From CALMEC01 sp031366605 (GTDB taxonomy: Bacteria > Actinomycetota > Thermoleophilia > Miltoncostaeales > Miltoncostaeaceae), in NCBI GenBank assembly GCA_031366605.1, contig JANLOO010000059.1, forward strand, positions 6,440 to 70,439: a DNA stretch of 64,000 bases, in the 5' to 3' direction. The notes beneath the pieces were generated by a model, which did not search any database, was not told the origin of the DNA, and worked only from the letters and a program-made list of their open reading frames with translations. Shown here one piece after another: positions 16,853 through 22,857 of this stretch. The translations under genes and the position numbers were made by a program. The first letter of the stretch is position 1, and every line of letters begins with the position of its first letter.

Positions 16853-17473
16853 GTGGACGACGATTACGCATCCGTCAATGGTGAGAACGCAGGCTGGAGT
16901 CGTGGCCGCAGGTTCGGAGTCGGCCTTGCAATCGTCTTCGCGGTGGCATTGGTGTCCCTCTTGCTCGTCGGTCTTTTGAAGGGTGACCCCCAACAACTCA
17001 TCGACCAGAAGATCGCGCGCGGCGAAGCTCCGGCGGCGCCGGATTTTGCGCTGCCCGTGCTCTTCGCCGGAGGGACGGTGGGCCCAGTGGGCGCGACCGT
17101 GTCGCTCAGCTCCCTCCGAGGCCACCCCGTCATCGTCAACCTGTGGGCGTCGTGGTGTCCCCCCTGCAAGGAGGAAGCGCCCATTCTGCAGCGGCTGTGG
17201 GAGCGCTACCGGTCGAAAGGCGTGGTCGTCCTTGGCGTCGACACACAGGACGGCTCTGACGACGCTCGCGCGTTCATCAAGGAGTTTGGGTTGACGTACC
17301 CGTCGCTTCGCGACGGCACCGACCGCACGCAGAAGAAGTTCGAGACGAGTCAACTGCCGGAGACGTTCGTGGTCGATGCAACGGGACGCCTGCGCCAAAC
17401 GGTCCGCGGCGGCCTCACCACCGCGTCCGAACGCGAGATCGCAGCCTACCTCGACTCGGTGGTCGGTCCGTGA
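16853..17473 (+). CDS. ccmG: membrane-anchored thioredoxin-like protein, CcmG/ResA/TlpA type
   Basis: The 206-residue protein has one N-terminal membrane helix (about residues 20-42), a short linker and a thioredoxin domain with the active site WASWCPPCKEEAP near residue 100 and the cis-proline region SQLPETFVVD. Such proteins reduce apocytochrome c or other extracytoplasmic thiols. GTG 16853 is the likely start. The next gene is ccmH-like and overlaps it by four bases, which favours a role in cytochrome c maturation. No other ccm gene is in the window. Confidence 0.9.
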   Translation: MDDDYASVNGENAGWSRGRRFGVGLAIVFAVALVSLLLVGLLKGDPQQLIDQKIARGEAPAAPDFALPVLFAGGTVGPVGATVSLSSLRGHPVIVNLWASWCPPCKEEAPILQRLWERYRSKGVVVLGVDTQDGSDDARAFIKEFGLTYPSLRDGTDRTQKKFETSQLPETFVVDATGRLRQTVRGGLTTASEREIAAYLDSVVGP

Positions 17474-17916
17474 CTCGGCTCCTCGCAACGATGTTCGCGG
17501 TCTGTGCGCTGTTCGCGCCGATGCCTGCCCTCGGGTTGTCTGCCGGAGAAGTGGCCGCGGAACTTCGTTGCGTCACCTGCGGAACCCCGCTCGATGTGTC
17601 GAACGCCCCTGCGGCGCAGCGGATGAAGGCGCGGATCGATCTGAGAATCAGTCAGGGCGCGACGAAGCAGCAGATCCTCGACGAATTCGTCGCGGATTTC
17701 GGACGACAGGTCCTCGCGACGCCGCCGAAACGCGGCTTCGACCTCGTCGCGTGGCTCCTGCCAGGCCTCGCAGTGGTGGCCGGGCTCTGCGCAATCCCAT
17801 TGGTGACACGTGCCTGGGCCAAGCGGCGTCCTGCCGTCGCCGTGCCCGTGGCTCCGCTGGACGACGAGGATGCCGCCCGCCTGCAACGCGAGCTCGATGC
17901 GTTTGGCGACGGTTAG
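17470..17916 (+). CDS. ccmH: cytochrome c maturation protein CcmH/CycL-like
   Basis: The 148-residue protein has a signal-like N-terminal helix and the CcmH motif ELRCVTCGTPLDVS (a CxxC pair). The helical segment after it has the typical GATKQQILDEFVADFG, followed by a second membrane helix (LVAWLLPGLAVVAGLC) and a short acidic tail. CcmH presents reduced apocytochrome c to the haem ligation machinery on the outer face of the membrane. The GTG start overlaps the ccmG-like stop. The last base of the TAG stop is the first base of the MITE-like element that follows, so the original C-terminus may have been changed by the insertion. Confidence 0.9.
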   Translation: MTRLLATMFAVCALFAPMPALGLSAGEVAAELRCVTCGTPLDVSNAPAAQRMKARIDLRISQGATKQQILDEFVADFGRQVLATPPKRGFDLVAWLLPGLAVVAGLCAIPLVTRAWAKRRPAVAVPVAPLDDEDAARLQRELDAFGDG

Positions 17917-18077
17917 TGGATCCGTCCGGACGTTTGCCGATGAATCCGGCGAGCGAAAACCGAGCGAGCGCAGGACGTGGGCCGTCCCCATATCCGGCCA
18001 TGTGCGGGCTGCCGAGGACGAACGCCCGCGACGGTTTGCAGCCGCCGGTGCGCGACAGGACGTCCGGACGGGTCCAC
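17916..18077 (+). mobile_element. MITE-like element, 162 bp, with TA flanks
   Basis: The ends GTGGATCCGTCCGGACGT (17916-17933) and ACGTCCGGACGGGTCCAC (18060-18077) are inverted repeats that match at 17 of 18 positions. A TA dinucleotide lies directly outside each end (17914-17915 and 18078-18079), as expected for IS630/Tc1-mariner-type insertion. The inside codes for nothing recognisable. The left flank completes the ccmH stop codon and the right edge lies five bases before the DUF72 start. Confidence 0.6.
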
Positions 18078-18082
18078 TAGTT

Positions 18083-18979
18083 GTGGGTCGCGGTGTGCTC
18101 GTGGGGACCGCCTCGTGGACGGATCCCGAGTTCATCAAGGCCGGTTGGTACCCGCCGGACGTCAAGAACGACGCGGAGGGGCGGTTGCGGTACTACGCCG
18201 AGCAGTTCCCGATGGTCGAGGTCAACGCGACCTTTTACGCCCTTCCGACCATCGAGACCGTCGCGGCGTGGGCCGAGCGCACGCCGCCGGAATTCCGGTT
18301 CCACGTCAAGGCGCACCAGGTCATCTCGGGCCATCCCAGCGATCCGTCGCGGCTGCCGGCGCCGTTGCGGTCCCTCCCCGCCGAACTGGACGCCAAGGGC
18401 CGCATCCGCAAACCCAGTCGCGAACTGCGGGACGCCGTCATCGACACGTTGCTCGAATCCTGCGGCCCGCTCGGCGACAAGCTCGGTGCAATCCTCGTGC
18501 AGCTGCCACCGTTCGTGACCTCAGGCGAGCGCCAGCGCGAGGAACTCGCCCGGATTCTGGTGCGGCTCAAGCCCTACCGAGCCGCGGTGGAATTCCGTCA
18601 TCGCTCGTGGGTCGAGCCAGGCGAGCGTGAGCGGGCGGTGGGGTTGCTCAGCGAACACGACGCCGCGTGGGTCTGCGTCGATGCACCCAAGTCCGAGGCC
18701 AAGAGCGCGATGCCTCCGATCGTGGAGGTCACCTCCAGCGCCCTCGCCTACGTCCGGATGCACGGCCGCAACGCCACGATGTGGACCCGCGGCCGCACCG
18801 TCGCCGAGCGCTTCGACCACGAGTACCGGCAAGACGAACTCGAAGAGTGGGTGGCTCCGGTCCTCGACATGGCCGAACGCGCCCAGGAGGTCGCCGTCGT
18901 CATGAACAACAACGCCAAGGACTACGCCCTGGTGGCCGCCGACCAGTTCAGGGAGCTGATTTCCCAGCAAATACGATAG
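18083..18979 (+). CDS. DUF72 family protein (YecE-like)
   Basis: The protein of about 298 residues is a DUF72 TIM-barrel-like protein. It starts GVLVGTASWTDPEF, has MVEVNATFYALPT, FRFHVKAHQVISGH, LGAILVQLPP and AVEFRHRSW, and ends NNAKDYALVAADQFREL. The function is unknown; YecE-type proteins have been linked to nucleic-acid metabolism only by structure and context. GTG 18083 is the likely start and lies next to a MITE-like element, so its promoter may come from that element. The last 11 codons (after QF) differ from a second copy of the gene's 3' end at 19885-19937, which suggests that an insertion replaced the original C-terminus. Confidence 0.85.
   Translation: MGRGVLVGTASWTDPEFIKAGWYPPDVKNDAEGRLRYYAEQFPMVEVNATFYALPTIETVAAWAERTPPEFRFHVKAHQVISGHPSDPSRLPAPLRSLPAELDAKGRIRKPSRELRDAVIDTLLESCGPLGDKLGAILVQLPPFVTSGERQREELARILVRLKPYRAAVEFRHRSWVEPGERERAVGLLSEHDAAWVCVDAPKSEAKSAMPPIVEVTSSALAYVRMHGRNATMWTRGRTVAERFDHEYRQDELEEWVAPVLDMAERAQEVAVVMNNNAKDYALVAADQFRELISQQIR
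18921..18949 (+). repeat. 29-bp direct repeat, left copy (inside the DUF72 3' end)
   Basis: This segment is identical to 19885-19913 and encodes YALVAADQF. The two copies lie 964 bp apart and bracket the island with the HicA-like gene. Confidence 0.85.
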
Positions 18980-19020
18980 TTCTGCCGGGTGTCTGCTCAG
19001 AGCATCGAGCGGCACCCGGT

Positions 19021-19049
19021 GGCATTTCAGAGCAGGATTGCCACTCGTT
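19021..19049 (+). repeat. dispersed repeat, copy 2 (IS21-like end)
   Basis: It matches 7792-7820 at 24 of 29 positions, with the last 14 bases identical, and a further TTGCCA follows at 19060-19065. It lies just inside the left border of the island after the DUF72 gene. Confidence 0.6.
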
Positions 19050-19190
19050 CTCCAGATCGTTGCCATCCTGAGCGTGGTTCAGCAACTCGACCTGCGGGTA
19101 GGTTCAACCCAGACCGATGGCCGTGTTCGAAACGCGCGACTAGGCGTAAGGTGTTACGCGCGGCACCTATGACGGGTATGGGCCTCGTCC

Positions 19191-19394
19191 TTGGACAAAG
19201 ACATCAAGAAATTGGTCGATGCGCTCAAGGAGCAGGGCTGGCGTGTCGAAGGTACAAAGAAGGGCCGTGTCATTGCGTACGCGCCAGATGGAGTGGGGAA
19301 AGTCCTCATCGACACGACGATTGCTGATCGTCATGCGCTGGGAAACACAATCGCCCGGTTGAAGCAATGCGGGTATCAGCCGCCGAAGGGGTGA
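19191..19394 (+). CDS. HicA-like small protein (putative mRNA interferase fold)
   Basis: The 67-residue protein reads DKDIKKLVDALKEQGWRVEG, then TKKGRVIAYAPDG, and ends ALGNTIARLKQCGY. This helix, three short strands and final helix resemble the double-stranded-RNA-binding-like fold of HicA toxins. The histidine of ADRHALGN is displaced from the usual GSH position, so activity is uncertain. A TGA at 19170 limits the start, and TTG 19191 is the only usual start codon. No HicB antitoxin is next to it; the next gene codes for an unrelated small protein. It lies inside the island and is probably acquired. Confidence 0.6.
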   Translation: MDKDIKKLVDALKEQGWRVEGTKKGRVIAYAPDGVGKVLIDTTIADRHALGNTIARLKQCGYQPPKG

Positions 19395-19399
19395 GAGAA

Positions 19400-19693
19400 A
19401 TGTGCGATTACAGGGTGATTGTCAAGGTGTCGGGTACATCGAGCATTCCGATCGACACTTCGGATGAATTGCTTGAGGCCGTCTACGAGGCGCTGCTCGA
19501 ACACGATGATTTGCTGGGAATCGTTGTTGGTGCCGACTCCAAGCCGACTCGCATCATTGTGACTGCAACAATCTCCGCCAGCAATCAGGACGCAGCCGTC
19601 GATCGTCTCGTGGACTCGGTCGGGGATGTCCTTGTGAACCTGGATCTAATTCAAGGTTTCGTGGCCGCCGCAACGTCCTATCTACCCGCTTAG
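19400..19693 (+). CDS. small hypothetical protein paired with the HicA-like gene, 97 aa
   Basis: ATG 19400 has an AAGGGG site eight bases upstream; a GTG at 19391 overlapping the previous stop is the other option. The protein MCDYRVIVKVSG... has strands and two helices in a pattern like a ferredoxin-type alpha/beta sandwich: VIVKVSG, EAVYEALLEHDD, RIIVTATIS, AAVDRLVDSVGDVL. No family is recognised. The close spacing suggests that it forms an operon with the HicA-like gene and may act with it, but nothing in the sequence shows that it is an antitoxin. Confidence 0.55.
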   Translation: MCDYRVIVKVSGTSSIPIDTSDELLEAVYEALLEHDDLLGIVVGADSKPTRIIVTATISASNQDAAVDRLVDSVGDVLVNLDLIQGFVAAATSYLPA

Positions 19694-19884
19694 CGCACCG
19701 CGACCCGCCTGAGCCCGTCGGGGTGCGGCACAGTCCCGGAGGGATAACGTCAGAGAGGACCGTTGTTCGCTCACGGTTGGGGAGGTTGGCACGGGAGGTG
19801 CGCTTGGCCGCGAACTCACAGATATGCGTCGCGCCACGAGACGGTAACGCTCGTGTTCGGGTCGGTCCCGGCACCCGCGCGGAC

Positions 19885-19913
19885 ACTACGCCCTGGTGGC
19901 CGCCGACCAGTTC
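19885..19913 (+). repeat. 29-bp direct repeat, right copy (orphan DUF72 3' end)
   Basis: It is identical to 18921-18949. Read in the DUF72 frame, the sequence around it gives HYALVAADQFRRLIAVP and a stop at 19935-19937, so this is a detached gene end with no start of its own. Confidence 0.8.
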
Positions 19914-20000
19914 CGCCGACTGATCGCGGTCCCGTGAGGCCGTTTGCCGAGGGGCCGCGCTATCATTCGTGAAGCAGGCCTCGTGAAAGGAACGTTGGAC

Positions 20001-20321
20001 ATGGTCACGCTGACACCCACCGCAACTGAGAAGCTCAAGGTGCTCCTGGCCGACGAGGCCGACGAGGGCGATGGTCTGCGGGTTCAGGTCGTGCCCGGTG
20101 GCTGCTCGGGTTTCGAGTACCAGTTGACGTTCGGCAAGGCCGAGGCCGAGGACGAGGTCGTCGAGCAGCACGGCGTCACGGTCATCATCGACCGGTTCAG
20201 CGCCCCGTACCTGTTCGGCGCGGAGTTCGACTACGAAGAGAGCTTCCAGGGCGCCGGGTTCGTCATCAACAACCCGAACTCAAGCTCCAGTTGCGGCTGC
20301 GGCAAGTCCTTCCAGGCCTAA
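20001..20321 (+). CDS. erpA: A-type iron-sulfur cluster carrier/insertion protein
   Basis: The 106-residue protein has the A-type carrier pattern. The first cysteine is in VPGGCSGFEYQL near residue 34, and the CxC pair is in SSCGCGKSF near the C-terminus. These three cysteines hold or pass on an Fe-S cluster in the cytosol. The family includes IscA, SufA and ErpA; ErpA is chosen because it stands alone without suf or isc genes, so the symbol is tentative. The ATG has an AAAGGA site about ten bases upstream. TATCAT near 19961-19966 could be its -10 box. It is convergent with the CAP-domain gene. Confidence 0.9.
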   Translation: MVTLTPTATEKLKVLLADEADEGDGLRVQVVPGGCSGFEYQLTFGKAEAEDEVVEQHGVTVIIDRFSAPYLFGAEFDYEESFQGAGFVINNPNSSSSCGCGKSFQA

Positions 20322-20343
20322 CCGAAACGAACCAGAAGGTTGG

Positions 20344-20844
20344 CTACCCGCCGAAGTCGGTGGTGTAGACCGTGTTGGAGCAGTCCGAGGCGGCGACGAC
20401 TGCAAGGCCGACGACCTTGAAGCGCGTCGACAGCAGGTTCGCGCGGTGGCCGGGGCTGTCGAGCCACATCTGGACCATCGTCTTCGCGAGATCCGTCTCG
20501 CAGCCTGACGACATGCCCAGGTTCTCGCCGACGGTTTTCTTCTTGGAGTAACCCGCGCGATACAGGCGGACGTAGAACGGCTTGCCGTCGGCCCCGTCGT
20601 GGTCGAGCTTGCCCGTGCGGGCCAGGTAGACGCTGTGGCTGCGGGCGGGCCGCGCCAACACCCGGGACACGCGAAGGGGCGCGAGCCCGTGATCCGCGCG
20701 TGCAGCGTTCATCTCGGTCAGCAAGACGGATTGGCCAGACAGTTCCTTCTGAGTGGCCCCACTGGCGACGGGAACACCGACAAGGGCCACCACGGTGCCC
20801 AGCACCGTTGCCAGTGACAACACGTTTCGTCTGGACTGCACCAT
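20344..20844 (-). CDS. secreted CAP/SCP-domain protein (YkwD-like)
   Basis: The 166-residue protein has a signal peptide (MVQSRRNVLSLATVLGTVVA..., likely cut after VASGA) and a CAP domain. The characteristic residues are in ARSHSVYLA, TVGENLG and SPGHRANLL, which form the His/Glu/His cavity. Two late cysteines are in SSGCETD and ASDCSN. Bacterial CAP proteins are extracellular and of mostly unknown role. The start is fixed by GGAGGT six bases before the ATG. The minus-strand frame is open for 83 more codons upstream, but these have no signal-peptide character. Confidence 0.88.
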   Translation of the reverse strand: MVQSRRNVLSLATVLGTVVALVGVPVASGATQKELSGQSVLLTEMNAARADHGLAPLRVSRVLARPARSHSVYLARTGKLDHDGADGKPFYVRLYRAGYSKKKTVGENLGMSSGCETDLAKTMVQMWLDSPGHRANLLSTRFKVVGLAVVAASDCSNTVYTTDFGG

Positions 20845-21265
20845 CGTTCGGACCTCCATGCCCGGCGACTCGTCAAGTGGACGCGCACCTTCTCCGAGAT
20901 GCGTATCGGCATATGCACCGGAAACTTGAGCGTCCCGAGAAACAGTCATGCAGGGCGGTGTTGGCGCCAACCCGCACCAGGCTGCGCCCCGGGGCGATTG
21001 TCGGGTGTGAATTCGAACGTCGCAACGACATTGCGACGAGGATGACGAGCAATCGGCATTTCGGACCTCCATGTCCGGTGGGCTGCTGCCCAAGCACGTG
21101 CGGTGTGCGTGAGCCCTGCGGGAACGGGGACCTCACCGGGGTCGACGCAACGTATGCCACGATCACGCCGCTAGTAAGGGCCGCGGTGCAATCTGCAACA
21201 GTTCTTACAAAGGAATCACAGTCGTTTCATCGAAGACGAGTTGTTCAATTTCGAGGAGTTGATGG
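20845..21265 (+). other. divergent intergenic region between the CAP protein and the serine hydrolase
   Basis: No gene is supported in these 421 bases. The 14-mer TTCGGACCTCCATG occurs at 20847-20860, where it is the ribosome-binding region of the CAP gene, and again at 21060-21073. GAGGAG at 21253-21258 serves the hydrolase gene. The stretch should hold promoters for both genes, but I cannot place convincing -10/-35 pairs. Confidence 0.4.
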
Positions 21266-22372
21266 GTGGTCGCTGCACCTCCGCCACCGGTTGTCATGAC
21301 GACAGGAACGGCGATGGGGCATGCCGTCGTACAGGTCGGTCGCGACACGACCGCAGTGGGCATATGGATCGACGGGCGGTTTGTGCGGCGTCTCCGCGTG
21401 TCACGTGCGCCGAGGAGGCTGGCGGTCCCGCTTCCGGTCGGTTTGCATGCACTGGGCGTGCGTGCACGTGGTGCTGGGGGTACGCGATGGTCACGTACGA
21501 GTTTGCTGTGGGTACTCCCGTCGTCGGCACGCCTGGCCAAAGGCATCGGAGGGAGAATCGATCCGCGCCTGCAGGGTGACCTCGTCCGTCTGACCGGACG
21601 GTTGCCGGCAATCAGCGGGGCGTATGTCCAGCACCTGGTGACCGGCTGCGGGGCTGCAGTCAACGCCGGGGCACGGTTCCCCGCGGCGAGCACGCTCAAG
21701 GCAGCGATCCTTCTGGATGTGGAGCGCCGGTCGACTGGGCATCCCTCCGCCACGATGAACCGCCTGCTCGACCAGATGATCATCGAATCGAGCGACCGTG
21801 CCGCCAACGAAGTCCTTGCGATCCAAGGGGGCGGTTCGGCGCTGACCGGTGCAGCACATGTGACCGACACGTTGCATGCGATGGGCCTTCGCGAATCGTT
21901 GGTTCGACGTCCCTACATCATTGAGCCGGCAGAGCGTCGGACGGGAGATTCGATACCTGTGCGCGCCACCGCCCAACCAGCGTTGCTCACCAACTTCATC
22001 TCCACCCCGTACGAGCTTGCCCGGGTGATGGTGGCGATCCAACGGGGAATGCGCGGCGGCGGTCCGCTGCCGCGGATCGGGGTGCGTTCGCCGGCGATTC
22101 GGACGGGTGTTCTCCCGCGGCTGCTGTCCGTGCGCGACCGCACAAAGCTCGTCGCGGGCGCGCCTGCCGGTGTCCTCGTCGCCCACAAGAGCGGCTACAA
22201 CACCAACGTCAAGCACGACGCCGGCATCCTGTACCTGCGAAGCGGTCCGGTCGTGGCGGTGGCGATGAGCTGGAGCGCGTCGGGTGTGGGCGATGCGGTC
22301 GGCGATCGCTTTGTGGCGGACGTCGCTCGGGTTGCCGCGGCACGCCTGCGCAACGGGGGCCGGTGTCGATGA
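21266..22372 (+). CDS. class A beta-lactamase-like serine hydrolase
   Basis: The 368-residue protein has an N-terminal region of about 110 residues rich in beta-strand pattern, then a serine beta-lactamase/PBP-like domain. It carries S-x-x-K as ASTLKAAILL (about residue 152), SDR (ESSDRAANE) in place of SDN, and HKSG in place of KTG near residue 310. The class A omega-loop glutamate cannot be placed with confidence, so it may be a peptidase or carboxypeptidase rather than a lactamase. GTG 21266 is supported by GAGGAG seven bases upstream. No clear signal peptide is seen, although the N-terminus is mildly hydrophobic. Confidence 0.82.
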   Translation: MVAAPPPPVVMTTGTAMGHAVVQVGRDTTAVGIWIDGRFVRRLRVSRAPRRLAVPLPVGLHALGVRARGAGGTRWSRTSLLWVLPSSARLAKGIGGRIDPRLQGDLVRLTGRLPAISGAYVQHLVTGCGAAVNAGARFPAASTLKAAILLDVERRSTGHPSATMNRLLDQMIIESSDRAANEVLAIQGGGSALTGAAHVTDTLHAMGLRESLVRRPYIIEPAERRTGDSIPVRATAQPALLTNFISTPYELARVMVAIQRGMRGGGPLPRIGVRSPAIRTGVLPRLLSVRDRTKLVAGAPAGVLVAHKSGYNTNVKHDAGILYLRSGPVVAVAMSWSASGVGDAVGDRFVADVARVAAARLRNGGRCR

Positions 22373-22477
22373 GAAGTCCGCTCCCAGCGGTAAAAAAGGC
22401 GAGGTCTTGCGACTCTTCTCCCTGTGGCGCGTGTACCGTGGCGAACAACTGGTGGGAGGAAGCTGTGAAGGAGATTG

Positions 22478-22660
22478 GTGAACGAGTCTGACGACAGTGG
22501 GTACGTGACGAATCCGAGAGCACCGCTCCAAGGTGTGATGTTGGTGAGCGTCGGAAAGACACGTGACGAGACACCGCTGGTGGGCACGGTCCATGCCCAC
22601 GTCGCGCGTCTTCACGACCTCCCGTCGCTGATCCACGCCTGCGTGCCCGGAGGCAAGTAG
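22478..22660 (+). CDS. small hypothetical ORF, about 60 aa
   Basis: AAGGAG at 22468-22473 precedes GTG 22478 and an open frame of 60 codons ending in CVPGGK. An alternative start, GTG 22465 with a perfect GGGAGGA site, gives only an eight-codon peptide in another frame (VKEIGERV), so this could instead be a leader region. The protein matches nothing I recognise and has no membrane segment. Coding status is doubtful. Confidence 0.3.
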   Translation: MNESDDSGYVTNPRAPLQGVMLVSVGKTRDETPLVGTVHAHVARLHDLPSLIHACVPGGK

Positions 22661-22704
22661 CCGTCCCAGGGCGTGTGTCGCTGAGACAGCCTGAAAGAGT
22701 CAGC

Positions 22705-22856
22705 CGCAGTCAGCGTTTGAGTGGCCCGAAGGGCCGCGAACAGGCCGTCTGAGAGCCGTGCTGAATGCGGTGTTTGGATTCAACGCAGTCAGCGTTTGAG
22801 TGGCCCGAAGGGCCGCGAATAGGCCGCCTGAGAGCCGTGCTGAATGCGGCGTATGG
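22705..22856 (+). repeat. tandem pair of 79-bp structured repeats
   Basis: Two copies with a period of 79 bp (22705-22783 and 22784-22856) differ at only a few positions. Each contains the hairpin GGCCC-GAA-GGGCC and outer arms CGCAGTCAGC/GCTGAATGCG that pair at nine of ten positions, so a unit could fold as one long RNA or as a cruciform. They sit right behind the dnaE2 stop codon and may act as its terminator or be a REP-type element. Confidence 0.75.
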
Positions 22857-22857
22857 G

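Larger units (their letters stand above)
18950..19913 (+). mobile_element. small accessory island inserted at the DUF72 3' end
   Basis: The segment lies between two perfect copies of a 29-bp piece of the DUF72 gene. It contains an IS21-like end (19021-19049), a HicA-like gene, a small hypothetical gene and about 190 bp without a gene. After the right copy the DUF72 frame continues for a few codons (FRRLIAVP and stop at 19937). The pattern fits an insertion that duplicated its target or captured a gene end by recombination. No transposase or integrase is present. Confidence 0.55.

Noticed and set aside
22705..22856. CRISPR array
   Set aside because: There are only two tandem copies of a long unit with no unique spacers, and no cas genes are near.
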